NCBI RefSeq assembly: GCF_004570345.1
Contig: NZ_SPQM01000013.1
Location: 1-64,000, forward strand
Source of the DNA: Blastococcus sp. CT_GayMR20
GTDB lineage: Bacteria; Actinomycetota; Actinomycetes; Mycobacteriales; Geodermatophilaceae
DNA length: 64,000 nucleotides
Direction: 5' to 3'
Positions 34,342 to 42,477 of the stretch are shown here, one piece after another. Each line of letters begins with the position of its first letter. Position 1 is the stretch's first letter. Under the pieces are notes generated by a model, which did not search any database, had not been told where the DNA came from, and saw only the letters and a list, made by a program, of their open reading frames with translations. Both the position numbers and the translations under genes were made by a program.

Positions 34342-35159
34342 TTCGCCGCGCGCACCGGGAGGACGGCGGGCCCCGACGGCCCGTGGACGACCTCGGCCCG
34401 CGCCCCGTAGTGGGTGTGCAGCACCGCGGCGGTGAGGACGTCGTGCGGCGCGCCCTCGGCGACCACCCGGCCCTGGGACAGCAGCGCCAGCCGGTCGGCG
34501 TACTGGCCGGCCAGCGTCAGGTCGTGCAGCGTGCTGAGCACCGTGAGCCCGTCCTGGCGGCGGAGCCGGTCGACGAGGTCCAGGACCTGCTGGGCGTGCC
34601 CGAGGTCGAGCGCGGCCGTCGGCTCGTCGAGCAGCAGCACCCGCGGCTGCTGCGCCAGCGCCCGCGCGAGGACGGCGCGCTGCTGCTCGCCACCGGACAG
34701 CGTCGCCAGCGGCCGCTCGGCCAGCAGGTCGAGCTCGAGGCGGGTCATCACGTCCTCGACGATCTGCCGGTCCACCCCGCGCGGGGCGGCCAGGAGCGGG
34801 CGGTGCGGCGTCCGGCCGAGGCCGACGTAGTCGCGGGTGGTCACGCCCTCCGGCAGCACCGGCGTCTGCGGGGCGTAGGCGAGGCAGCGGGCCCGGTCGC
34901 GGCGGTGCATCCCGGTCGTGGGGAGGCCGTCGATGCGGACGATGCCCTCGTGCCGGTGGAACCCGAGGACCGAGCGCAGCAGCGTGGACTTGCCCGAGCC
35001 GTTGGGGCCGATGATCGCCAGCCAGCCGCCGGGCTCGACGGTCAGCCGGACGGCGTCCAGCACGCGCGTGCGGCCGTACCCCGCGGTCAGCCCGACGACC
35101 TCGAGGCGGGCGCCGCCGTCGCGACGGGGAGCGGCGTCGCGGGCCGGCCGGCTCCTCAT
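34338..35159 (-). CDS. btuD: Cobalamin-type ABC importer ATPase (BtuD/FecE family)
   Basis: 273 residues with Walker A GPNGSGKS, Q-loop APQTP, signature TLSGGEQQRAVLARAL and Walker B VLLLDEPTAALDL, then switch histidine STLHD. It belongs to the FecE/BtuD/FhuC class. ATG at 35159 overlaps the permease stop (ATGA). The substrate (vitamin B12 or corrinoid) is inferred from the cobalamin riboswitch at the head of this operon, not from the ATPase itself. Confidence 0.88.
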   Translation of the reverse strand: MRSRPARDAAPRRDGGARLEVVGLTAGYGRTRVLDAVRLTVEPGGWLAIIGPNGSGKSTLLRSVLGFHRHEGIVRIDGLPTTGMHRRDRARCLAYAPQTPVLPEGVTTRDYVGLGRTPHRPLLAAPRGVDRQIVEDVMTRLELDLLAERPLATLSGGEQQRAVLARALAQQPRVLLLDEPTAALDLGHAQQVLDLVDRLRRQDGLTVLSTLHDLTLAGQYADRLALLSQGRVVAEGAPHDVLTAAVLHTHYGARAEVVHGPSGPAVLPVRAAN

Positions 35160-36244
35160 CGCCGGGCCCCCACCCACAACAGGCCCGCGAAGAACGGGGC
35201 GCCGACGAAGGCCGTGACGACGCCGATCGGCAGCTCGGCCGGGGCCAGCACCACGCGCGCGACGATGTCGGTGAGGACCAGGAAGGCGCCACCGATCAGC
35301 AGCGACACCGGCAGCACCCGCGCGTTCGCGCCGCCGACGAACCGGCGGGCGATGTGCGGCACGACCAGGCCGACGAAGCCGATGAGCCCGCTGACCGCCA
35401 CCGCGCAGGCGGTCGCCAGCGAGGCGGCGACGATGACCATCAGCCGCAGCCGGCCGGGGTGCACACCCAGGGAGGACGCCTCGTCGTCGCCGACGGCGAG
35501 CACGTCCAGGGCGCGGCCGCACAGCAGCAGCACGACGCAGGCCGCGCCGAGGTAGGGGAGGACGACGAGGACGTCGGACCACTGGGCCTTGCCGAGCTGG
35601 CCGAGCAGCCAGCCGTAGATCTCGCGCAGGTCGTCGGTGTTCTGCTGCTGGACCAGGGTCTGGGCGGCGGCCAGGAATGCGGCGACGGCGATCCCGGCGA
35701 GCAGCAGGGTGGGGCTGTGCGAGCCGCCGGCCAGCGTGCCGAGGGCCAGGGCGCTGCCGACGCCCACCAGGGCGCCGGCGAACGCGGCCAGCGGCACGAT
35801 CCCGACGGGGCCGATCGACTGCACGGGGGAGTAGGCGATCGCGAGCGTGGCGCCGAGTCCCGCGCCGGCGGCGGCCCCGAGCAGGTAGGGGTCGGCCAGC
35901 GGGTTCCGGAACACGCCCTGGTAGGCCGCTCCGGCGATGGCGAGACCGGCGCCGATGAGGGCGGCGAGCAGGACACGGGGCAGCCGCAGCTGCAGCAGCA
36001 CCGCCTCCTCGGTGCCGCTGAGGCCGCCGGGCACGTCGATGCCCAGCGGCCCCAGCAGGCGGTCGAGCAGGGTGGCGACGACGGCGCCGGGTGCCAGGGG
36101 GAGCGCACCCACCCAGACCCCGGCGAGCAGGGCCGCGACGAGCGTCAGCCCGGCGCCGGCCAGCACCACCCCGGGCCGTCGGCGGCGCGGGTGCGCCGCC
36201 GACGGTTGCCCGGAGCGGGTGCCGCTGCCCGCCGTCGCCGTCAT
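35156..36244 (-). CDS. btuC: Cobalamin-type ABC importer permease (FecCD/BtuC family)
   Basis: 362 residues with about nine to ten hydrophobic helices and the FecCD signatures LRLPRVLLAALIGAGLAIAGA, QGVFRNPLADPYLLG and GLIGFVGLVVPHIARRFVG. The last contacts the ATPase. ATG at 36244 lies 8 bp after the binding-protein stop. An N-terminal basic segment precedes the first helix. Operon order is btuF-btuC-btuD. Confidence 0.9.
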   Translation of the reverse strand: MTATAGSGTRSGQPSAAHPRRRRPGVVLAGAGLTLVAALLAGVWVGALPLAPGAVVATLLDRLLGPLGIDVPGGLSGTEEAVLLQLRLPRVLLAALIGAGLAIAGAAYQGVFRNPLADPYLLGAAAGAGLGATLAIAYSPVQSIGPVGIVPLAAFAGALVGVGSALALGTLAGGSHSPTLLLAGIAVAAFLAAAQTLVQQQNTDDLREIYGWLLGQLGKAQWSDVLVVLPYLGAACVVLLLCGRALDVLAVGDDEASSLGVHPGRLRLMVIVAASLATACAVAVSGLIGFVGLVVPHIARRFVGGANARVLPVSLLIGGAFLVLTDIVARVVLAPAELPIGVVTAFVGAPFFAGLLWVGARR

Positions 36245-36252
36245 CGTGTTCC

Positions 36253-37224
36253 TCAGCCCTGCAGCGTCTCGGCGACGGACTCGGCGAACTCGGCGATGCG
36301 CGGACCCCAGCGGGATGCGACGTCGTCGTCCCCCTCGAGGATGCGGCCCTCCTTCACCGCCGGCACCGTGTCGAACGCGGGCCGCTGGGCCACGGTCTCG
36401 GCGGACTGCTCGCAGCACCTGGTGTCGGCCAGCACGATCAGGTCCGGGGCCTGGCCGACGACGTACTCCGCGGACAGCTGCGGATAGCCACCGGCGGACG
36501 CGTCGGCGCCGTCGGCGATGTTCTCCAGCCCGAACAGGGCGTAGATGCTGCCGATGAACGTGGTGCTGTCGGCGGAGAAGAAACTCGGGTCGAGCTCGTG
36601 GTAGACCCGCATGCCCTCGACGTCGGCGACCGAGGCCACTGCGGTCGCGATGCGGTCCTGCACGTCGGCGATCACCTCGTCGGCCTCCTCGACGTGGCCG
36701 GTCGCGTCCCCGAGCACCTCGAGCTGAGCGTAGGTGTCGTCGACGGTGGTGGCCGCCTCGAGCAGCAGCGTGGGCACGGCGAGCGCGTCCAGGGAGTCGA
36801 CGATGCCGTTGAGGTCGTTGCTGAGGATGACCAGGTCGGGCTCGTAGCCCGCGATCGCCTCGGCGTTGGGGGTGAACGCCGACAGGTCGGTGACCGGGGC
36901 GTCGTCCGGGTAGTTCGAGGTGTCGTCGACGGCGGTCACCTGGTCGCCCGCGCCGATGGCGAAGAGCATCTCGGTGCTGGTGGCCGACAGCGACACGATG
37001 GCCTCCGGCCGCTCCTCGATCGTCAGGTCGCCGTCCGCGCCGGTGACGGTCACGGGAAAGCTCCTGCCGGAGGTCTCGGCAGTGGCGCCGGACCCTGCGT
37101 CGGCGTCGCTGCCGCAGCCCGTCAGGGCGACGGGCAGCGCGAGGAGGAGAGCGAGCAGCGCGGGGGGCGTCAGCCGCCGCGCGTCCCGGGACGTCGTCCG
37201 CGTCCGGGAGAGGGAACTGGGCAC
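36253..37224 (-). CDS. btuF: Cobalamin-type ABC importer substrate-binding lipoprotein
   Basis: 323 residues. Signal peptide with lipobox VALTGC (cysteine near residue 37) and a periplasmic-binding-protein type 2 (TroA/BtuF-like) fold: ERPEAIVSLSATSTEMLFAIGAGDQV, EPDLVILSNDL, QAPDLIVLAD. Two adjacent cysteines (TRCCEQ) are unusual. GTG start 7 bases after GGAGG; that GGAGG is the 3' arm of a hairpin downstream of a cobalamin riboswitch, so translation should fall when B12 is abundant. Confidence 0.9.
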   Translation of the reverse strand: MPSSLSRTRTTSRDARRLTPPALLALLLALPVALTGCGSDADAGSGATAETSGRSFPVTVTGADGDLTIEERPEAIVSLSATSTEMLFAIGAGDQVTAVDDTSNYPDDAPVTDLSAFTPNAEAIAGYEPDLVILSNDLNGIVDSLDALAVPTLLLEAATTVDDTYAQLEVLGDATGHVEEADEVIADVQDRIATAVASVADVEGMRVYHELDPSFFSADSTTFIGSIYALFGLENIADGADASAGGYPQLSAEYVVGQAPDLIVLADTRCCEQSAETVAQRPAFDTVPAVKEGRILEGDDDVASRWGPRIAEFAESVAETLQG

Positions 37225-37229
37225 AGCGG

Positions 37230-37244
37230 GCCTCCGGTGGAGGC
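37230..37244 (-). promoter_or_regulatory. Shine-Dalgarno-masking hairpin of btuF
   Basis: On the minus strand GCCTCC-ACC-GGAGGC is a 6-bp stem with a 3-base loop whose 3' arm holds the GGAGG that precedes the btuF GTG by 7 bases. It is the likely OFF structure of the riboswitch. Confidence 0.7.
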
Positions 37245-37309
37245 GGCAGCGTCGCCCATGAGCTGCCCGACGCTCGATGCGCGACCCTTACCGCGAGGGT
37301 CGGTGACAA

Positions 37310-37435
37310 GACGCAGGGCAGGCGATCTGGCTCAGGCCACGCGGGTGGCCATCACAGTTGCGGGACAGCGCCGGGATTGCACCGGACTTCGCGGCCGTTG
37401 CGTCACCGGCACACGGGCCGGCGGGGGAAAGGTAC
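37310..37435 (-). promoter_or_regulatory. Cobalamin riboswitch aptamer
   Basis: The minus strand shows the conserved core in order: AAGTCCGGTGCAATCCCGGC, then GCTGTCCCGCAACTGTGA, and finally GAGCCAGATCGCCTGCC (37317-37333), which match the class-defining B12-box segments. Upstream TACCTTTCCCCC and a GC-rich P2 region complete the fold. A further 7-bp hairpin (37282-37302) separates it from the start-site hairpin. It controls the btuFCD operon in cis; adenosyl- versus methylcobalamin preference is not determinable. Confidence 0.93.
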
Positions 37436-37446
37436 CAGCGCCCGGC

Positions 37447-38619
37447 TCAGGCCCGTGCGGCGAGGACGGCGGAGTAGACCTCCACCGTCTGCTGGGCGAT
37501 CGCCGGCCAGCCGAACTCCGCCAGCACCCGCTCCCGCCCTGCCGCGCCCATCGCGGCGGCGCGGCCGGGGTCGGCGAGCAGCTCGCTCATGCGGGCCGCG
37601 AGACCGCTCTCGAAGCCGGCCTCGTCGGCCGGGTCGTACGGCACGAGCAGGCCGGTGCGGCCGTCGGCGACCACCTCGGGGATGCCACCCACGGCGCTGG
37701 CGACGACGGCCGTCCCACAGGCCGCCGCCTCGAGGTTCACGATGCCGAGCGGCTCGTAGACCGAGGGGACGACGAAGACCGTGGCGCCGGTGATCAGCGG
37801 CACCAGCTGGTCGCGCGGCAGCATGGCCTCGATCCAGACCACGCCGCTGCGACGGCGCTGCAGCTCCTCGACGGCGTCGGCGACCTGCTGGCGCTCGCCG
37901 GGGGTGTCGGCGGCTCCGGCGCACAGCACCAGCCCGTACTCCTCGGGCAGCTGGTCGGCCGCGCGCAGGAGGTGCATCACTCCCTTCTGCCGCGTGATCC
38001 GGCCGACGAAGAGCGCGTACGGGCGGTCGGGGTCCACGCCCTGGGCGCGCACCACGTCCGGTGCCTCGACCGGCCGGTACGCCTCGGCGTCCACGCCGTT
38101 GCCCACGACGTGCACGCGGGCGGGGTCGAGGTCGGGGTAGGCGTCGAGGACGTCGTCCTTCATGCCGTGACTGACCGCGATGACGGCGTCGGCGCCCAGG
38201 TAGGAGGTGCGCTCGATCCACGAGGACAGGCGGTAGCCGCCGCCCAGCTGGTCGGCCTTCCACGGTCGGCGCGGCTCCAGCGAGTGCGCCGTCACCACGT
38301 GCGGCACGCCGTGCACCAGCGAGCCGAGCAGCCCGGCGCCGTTGGCGTACCAGGTGTGGGTGTGCAGCAGGTCGGCACCGCCGAGCGCCGCGGCGATCTC
38401 GACGTCGACCCCGACCGCCTGCAACGCTCCGTTGGCCTCCCGCAGGCCGGCCGGGACGGCGTGGGCCGTCGCGTCCGGGCGCGGTCCGCCGAAGCAGTGC
38501 ACGTCGATCTCCGGGCCTGACGGCAGCGACCGCAGGGCCGCCACCAGGTGCTCGATGTGTACTCCCGCGCCGCCGTAGACGTCCGGCGGCCACTCCCGCG
38601 TCACGATGCCGATGCGCAC
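37447..38619 (-). CDS. glgA: Glycogen synthase, actinobacterial GT4 type
   Basis: 390 residues starting VRIGIVTREWPPDVYGGAGVH, the N-terminal GlgA-type motif of GT4 enzymes. The C-terminal Rossmann half carries PYALFVGRITRQKG and the nucleotide-sugar site FVVPSVYEPLGIVNLEAAACG. It uses ADP- or UDP-glucose; in mycobacteria the orthologue (GlgM) makes maltose-1-phosphate, so that role is equally possible. The GTG has TAGGGT (38626-38631) ending 6 bases upstream and no ribosome site, hence likely leaderless. Divergent from glgC, a conserved pair. Confidence 0.93.
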   Translation of the reverse strand: MRIGIVTREWPPDVYGGAGVHIEHLVAALRSLPSGPEIDVHCFGGPRPDATAHAVPAGLREANGALQAVGVDVEIAAALGGADLLHTHTWYANGAGLLGSLVHGVPHVVTAHSLEPRRPWKADQLGGGYRLSSWIERTSYLGADAVIAVSHGMKDDVLDAYPDLDPARVHVVGNGVDAEAYRPVEAPDVVRAQGVDPDRPYALFVGRITRQKGVMHLLRAADQLPEEYGLVLCAGAADTPGERQQVADAVEELQRRRSGVVWIEAMLPRDQLVPLITGATVFVVPSVYEPLGIVNLEAAACGTAVVASAVGGIPEVVADGRTGLLVPYDPADEAGFESGLAARMSELLADPGRAAAMGAAGRERVLAEFGWPAIAQQTVEVYSAVLAARA

Positions 38620-38625
38620 GGCGTC

Positions 38626-38685
38626 ACCCTAGGGGGCGGCTTCGTGCAGGTAGGTCGGGCGAACCCCCGGCGCAACAGCTACGTT
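38626..38685. promoter_or_regulatory. Divergent leaderless promoters of glgA and glgC
   Basis: Minus-strand TAGGGT (38626-38631) ends 6 bases before the glgA GTG. Plus-strand TACGTT (38680-38685) ends 7 bases before the glgC ATG. The intergenic gap is 73 bp. Confidence 0.6.
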
Positions 38686-38692
38686 GCGGAAC

Positions 38693-39913
38693 ATGCGTGG
38701 CGGTCCTCGGGTTCTCGGCATCGTCCTGGCGGGCGGCGAGGGCAAGCGCCTGTCCCCCCTGACGGCGGACCGCGCCAAGCCGGCGGTGCCGTTCGGCGGG
38801 AACTACCGGCTCATCGACTTCGTGCTGTCGAACCTGGTGAACGCCGAGATCCGGCAGATCGCCGTCCTCACGCAGTACAAGAGCCACAGCCTGGACCGGC
38901 ACATCACGCAGACCTGGCGGATGTCGCAGCTGCTGGGCAACTACATCACGCCGGTGCCGGCGCAGCAGCGGCTCGGCCCGCGGTGGTACACCGGCAGCGC
39001 GGACGCGATCTTCCAGAGCCTCAACCTGATCTACGACGAGCGTCCGGAGATCGTGGTCGTCTTCGGCGCCGACCACGTCTACCGCATGGATCCGGGTCAG
39101 ATGGTGGACCAGCACCTGCAGACCGGTGCCGGGGTCACGATCGCCGGCCTGCGCGTGCCGCGGAAGGACGCGACGGAGTTCGGCGTCATCGACTCCACCG
39201 CCGAGGGCAAGGTGCGCGGATTCCTGGAGAAGCCGGCGGAGCCGCCGGGTCTGCCGGACTCGCCCGAGGAGAGCTTCGCCTCCATGGGCAACTACGTCTT
39301 CACCACCGACGCGCTGCTCGAGGCACTGCGCACCGATGCCGAGGACGAGGACTCGGTCCACGACATGGGCGGCTCGATCATGCCGATGCTCGCCGACGCC
39401 GGTGACGCGTGGGTCTACGACTTCTCCACCAACATCGTCCCGGGCGCCTCCGAGCGCGACCACGGCTACTGGCGCGACGTCGGGACCATCGACGCCTACT
39501 TCGACGCGCACATGGACCTGGTCTCGGTCACGCCGGTGTTCAACCTCTACAACGACCGGTGGCCGATCTTCACCCTGCCGCCGCAGCTGCCGCCGGCGAA
39601 GTTCGTCCTCGGCGGCCGCGCGGAGGAGTCCATGGTCAGCGCCGGCGCGATCATCGGCGGCGGCTCGCTGCACAACTGCGTGGTCTCACCCGGCGTGCGC
39701 GTCGAGCGCGGCGCGCGGGTCGAGGACAGCGTGCTGATGGACGGCGTGTACATCGGCGAGGGCGCCTATGTGCGCCGGGCGATCCTGGACAAGAACGTCG
39801 TCGTGCCCCCGTGGGCCCGCATCGGGGTCGACACCGCCGCCGACAAGCAGCACTACCACGTCAGCGAGGGCGGCGTGACCGTGCTGGGCAAGGGTGCCCG
39901 CGCGATCGTCTGA
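38693..39913 (+). CDS. glgC: Glucose-1-phosphate adenylyltransferase
   Basis: Makes ADP-glucose for glycogen and related alpha-glucans. 406 residues from the ATG at 38693: [30 protein letters not shown] (nucleotide loop), [16 protein letters not shown] and [15 protein letters not shown] are complete. A C-terminal left-handed beta-helix follows. A TTG at 38684 lies inside the -10 region and is less likely. The stop is followed at once by copy 2 of the stop-anchored repeat. Confidence 0.96.
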   Translation: MRGGPRVLGIVLAGGEGKRLSPLTADRAKPAVPFGGNYRLIDFVLSNLVNAEIRQIAVLTQYKSHSLDRHITQTWRMSQLLGNYITPVPAQQRLGPRWYTGSADAIFQSLNLIYDERPEIVVVFGADHVYRMDPGQMVDQHLQTGAGVTIAGLRVPRKDATEFGVIDSTAEGKVRGFLEKPAEPPGLPDSPEESFASMGNYVFTTDALLEALRTDAEDEDSVHDMGGSIMPMLADAGDAWVYDFSTNIVPGASERDHGYWRDVGTIDAYFDAHMDLVSVTPVFNLYNDRWPIFTLPPQLPPAKFVLGGRAEESMVSAGAIIGGGSLHNCVVSPGVRVERGARVEDSVLMDGVYIGEGAYVRRAILDKNVVVPPWARIGVDTAADKQHYHVSEGGVTVLGKGARAIV

Positions 39914-39973
39914 AAGAGGACCCCGTCGCCCCCCACCGCTCGCAAGCTCGCGGCGGGCCCCTGCGACGGGGCC
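39914..39973 (+). repeat. Stop-anchored hairpin repeat, copy 2
   Basis: Begins AAGAGGACCCCGTC immediately after the glgC TGA and ends GACGGGGCC. Outer GACCCCGTC/GACGGGGCC arms can pair. The interior CCGCTCGCAAGCTCGCGG can form a second stem. At its right edge CTGCGACGG-GG-CCGTCGCAG (39961-39980) forms an additional 9-bp hairpin. Confidence 0.8.
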
Positions 39974-39983
39974 GTCGCAGGCG

Positions 39984-40469
39984 TTGGTGGTGACCCTGCT
40001 GCTGGACGACGACGCGCAGCGGGAGTTCGACCGGCTGCGCGCCGAGCACTTCCCGCCGGAGCGCAACCACCTCGCCGCGCACCTGACGCTGTTCCACGCC
40101 CTGCCGGGGGAGCACCTCGACGAGGTGTCCGCCGGCCTGCGGGCGGCCGCCGACCGGAAGCCGTTCGACCTCGAGGTCACCGGGCTCCGGTTCCTCGGCC
40201 GCGGAGTGGCCTACACCCTGCGGTCGGCGGAGCTCGTCGACCTCCGTGACGGCCTGGCCGCTGCGTGGGAGCCGTGGCTGACCCCCCAGGACCGGCAGCG
40301 GCACGTCCCGCACGTCACGGTGCAGAACAAGGTGGATCCCGCGGTCGCCCGTGCCCTGCACGACCGGCTGTCCGCGGACTTCGCGCCGTACAGGGTCGGG
40401 GCCCGCGGTCTCGGGGTGTGGCGCTACCTCGGCGGGCCCTGGGAGCCCGTCGCCGAGCACCCGTTCTAG
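39984..40469 (+). CDS. 2'-5' RNA ligase / 2H phosphoesterase family protein
   Basis: About 161 residues with the two family HxT motifs, [10 protein letters not shown] and [10 protein letters not shown], on a duplicated fold. Enzymes of this superfamily act on 2'-5' bonds or cyclic phosphates; the substrate here is unknown. Start uncertain: TTG 39984, GTG 39987 and GTG 39990 are adjacent, all just downstream of the repeat, whose transcript hairpin ends at 39980. A longer frame from 39894 overlaps glgC and is rejected. Its stop shares CTAG with the convergent methyltransferase stop. Confidence 0.82.
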   Translation: MVVTLLLDDDAQREFDRLRAEHFPPERNHLAAHLTLFHALPGEHLDEVSAGLRAAADRKPFDLEVTGLRFLGRGVAYTLRSAELVDLRDGLAAAWEPWLTPQDRQRHVPHVTVQNKVDPAVARALHDRLSADFAPYRVGARGLGVWRYLGGPWEPVAEHPF

Positions 40470-41128
40470 GCGCGCTTGGTGGCGACGAGCAGACCGGTGC
40501 CGATCGGCAGCACCGCCGACAGCAGCGTCTCGTCCTCGCGGATCGTCCGCGCGATCTCGCGCCAGGCGACGGTCTGCGGAGCGCGGGCGGTGCGGTCGGC
40601 GATGCGGCCGCCGTCCAGCAGGCCGTGGCAGGTCAGCGTGCCGCCCACCCGGACCAGGTCCCTCAGTGCGCCCAGGTGGCCGGAGTACTCACGCGGCGGG
40701 CCGTCGCAGACCACCATGTCGTAGGCGCCCGGGGACAGCCGGGGGAGCACCTCGGCCGGGGTGCCGAAGATCATCCGCGCGCGGCTGGGAGCGACCCCCG
40801 CATCGGCGAACGCCTTGCGGGTGGCCCGCAGCTGCTCCGGGTCGCCGTCCAGGGCCGTCAGCACGCCGTCGGTCCGCATCCCGCGCATCAGCCACAGCCC
40901 CGCGAGGCCGCCGCCGCTGCCGATCGACACCACGGAGCGGGCCTCGACGCCGGCCGCGAGCAGGGCGAGGGTGGCGCCGACGGCCGGCTGCACGGGTGGG
41001 GACCCGGCCAGGATCGCGGCACGGGCCCTCGCCGCCTCCATCTCGGGGCTCTCGACGGCGAACCGGTCGGCGTACGCGGCGCCCTCTGCAGAGCCACCAC
41101 CGGGCGGCGGTTGCCGGGCGCTCGTCAC
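40466..41128 (-). CDS. O-methyltransferase (Rv1220c-like)
   Basis: 220 residues. A helical N-terminus is followed by [16 protein letters not shown] (SAM site), [18 protein letters not shown] and [15 protein letters not shown]. Domain layout matches the catechol-O-methyltransferase-like family. The GTG at 41128 is chosen because TACCCT (41135-41140) ends 6 bases upstream, indicating a leaderless mRNA; the open frame itself extends much further. It sits divergent to sigE, as the equivalent gene does in mycobacteria. Substrate unknown. Confidence 0.88.
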   Translation of the reverse strand: MTSARQPPPGGGSAEGAAYADRFAVESPEMEAARARAAILAGSPPVQPAVGATLALLAAGVEARSVVSIGSGGGLAGLWLMRGMRTDGVLTALDGDPEQLRATRKAFADAGVAPSRARMIFGTPAEVLPRLSPGAYDMVVCDGPPREYSGHLGALRDLVRVGGTLTCHGLLDGGRIADRTARAPQTVAWREIARTIREDETLLSAVLPIGTGLLVATKRA

Positions 41129-41197
41129 CGGGCGAGGGTAGTGGCCGCGCCTGCCGAACCGGTGAACCTGTGGGTTTGCTGCGAACGGGTGTGCCCG

Positions 41198-41226
41198 GGA
41201 ACACGGGTGCCGCCACCGGCCGTTGA
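41198..41226 (+). promoter_or_regulatory. ECF-type promoter of the sigE operon
   Basis: GGAACA (41198-41203) and CGTTGA (41221-41226) are separated by 17 bp, matching the GGAAC-N17-CGTT class recognised by group IV sigma factors. This suggests that sigE is autoregulated, leaving a leader of about 80 bases. Confidence 0.7.
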
Positions 41227-41314
41227 TCAGTTCGTGCGCCTCAAGCCCGCTGCCTCCGTCCGCCCGGTCGACGCCGGGGGGACCGAGGGCGCCCGCGTCT
41301 GCGATCCTGAGGGG

Positions 41315-41899
41315 GTGTCCGAGCCCGTCGTCCGACCCGAGGCCCCGGCGCCCGAGGTGGCCTGGGTGGCCCCGACGTGGGAGCAGGTCGTGCGCGACCA
41401 CTCCGCACGGGTGTACCGGCTGGCCTACCGGCTCTCGGGCAACCCGCAGGACGCCGAGGACCTGACCCAGGAGACCTTCGTCCGGGTCTTCCGCTCGCTC
41501 GCGGACTTCTCGCCCGGCACCTTCGAGGGCTGGCTGCACCGCATCACGACCAACCTGTTCCTCGACATGGTCCGGCGCCGTCAGCGGATCCGCTTCGACG
41601 CGCTGCCCGAGGACACCGAGCGGCTGCCCGGCGCGTCGCCCAGCCCCGAGCAGGTCTACGCCGACACCCACCTCGACCCGCAGGTTCAGGCGGCCCTCGA
41701 CGCGCTCTCGCCGGAGTTCCGCGTGGCCGTCGTCCTCTGCGACATCGAGGGTCTGACCTACGAGGAGATCGCGGCGACCCTGGGCATCAAGCTCGGGACG
41801 GTCCGCAGCCGGATCCACCGCGGCCGCGTCCAGCTGCGCCAGGCCCTCGCCCACCTCGCACCCCGTCGTCCGGCGGAAGCCGGGGGAGCCCCGGCATGA
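41315..41899 (+). CDS. sigE: Extracytoplasmic-function sigma factor SigE
   Basis: 194 residues with sigma region 2 ([35 protein letters not shown], then [20 protein letters not shown]) and region 4 ([43 protein letters not shown]). Followed by rseA, htrA and tatB as in mycobacteria, where SigE directs the envelope-stress response. GTG at 41315 lies 7 bases after GATCCT, a possible second promoter close to the start; an ECF promoter lies upstream. The ATGA overlap with the anti-sigma gene implies balanced synthesis. Confidence 0.93.
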   Translation: MSEPVVRPEAPAPEVAWVAPTWEQVVRDHSARVYRLAYRLSGNPQDAEDLTQETFVRVFRSLADFSPGTFEGWLHRITTNLFLDMVRRRQRIRFDALPEDTERLPGASPSPEQVYADTHLDPQVQAALDALSPEFRVAVVLCDIEGLTYEEIAATLGIKLGTVRSRIHRGRVQLRQALAHLAPRRPAEAGGAPA

Positions 41900-42477
41900 G
41901 CATTCCCGAGAGCCACCTCGCGCAGGAGGCCATCGCGGCGCTCGTGGACGGCGAGCTGGCCGCCGGCCCCGCCACCCGCGCCGCCCGCCACCTGGCCGGC
42001 TGCGTCCAGTGCCGGCTCGCGGTGGAGGCCCAGCGCGAGGCCAAGGAGGCGCTGCACGAGTCCCGCGACGTCGCCGTCCCCGGTGACCTCATGTCGCGGC
42101 TGTGCGCCATCCCCTTCACCACCGACGTGCCGGGCTCCGGCGGAGGCACGCTGGCTGCCGGTCCCGGCGGGCTGACCGTGACCGGCTCCTCGGGCTCCTG
42201 GTCAGTGGACCTCCAGCCGCAGGAGCGGCCGCAGCGGCCCGATCACGCCCGCTGGCTCCGCCGTGGCCTCGCGGGCACGCTCATCGGCCTCGGCGCCGGG
42301 GTCACGGCGCTGGCGCTCAACCTCCCGGCCGACCACGTCCCCGGCACCACGCGGCCCCCGGCCACGCCGGTCGCCGACTCCTCGCCCGACCGGCACACCG
42401 AGGTCGTCCCGCCGGTGGTCCGCACGCTCTCCGTCGGCACCCGCTCCGCGACTCCCGGCCAGGGCGGGACCCCCTGA
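41896..42477 (+). CDS. rseA: Anti-sigma factor RseA-like, zinc-binding (ZAS)
   Basis: 193 residues. The N-terminal domain has the zinc-anti-sigma signature RHLAGCVQC (HxxxCxxC, about residues 36-43). One transmembrane helix lies near residues 123-145 ([18 protein letters not shown]), and the rest is low-complexity and extracytoplasmic. It should bind SigE and release it on stress. Overlaps sigE (ATGA) and, at its stop, a CTG candidate start for htrA. Confidence 0.88.
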   Translation: MSIPESHLAQEAIAALVDGELAAGPATRAARHLAGCVQCRLAVEAQREAKEALHESRDVAVPGDLMSRLCAIPFTTDVPGSGGGTLAAGPGGLTVTGSSGSWSVDLQPQERPQRPDHARWLRRGLAGTLIGLGAGVTALALNLPADHVPGTTRPPATPVADSSPDRHTEVVPPVVRTLSVGTRSATPGQGGTP

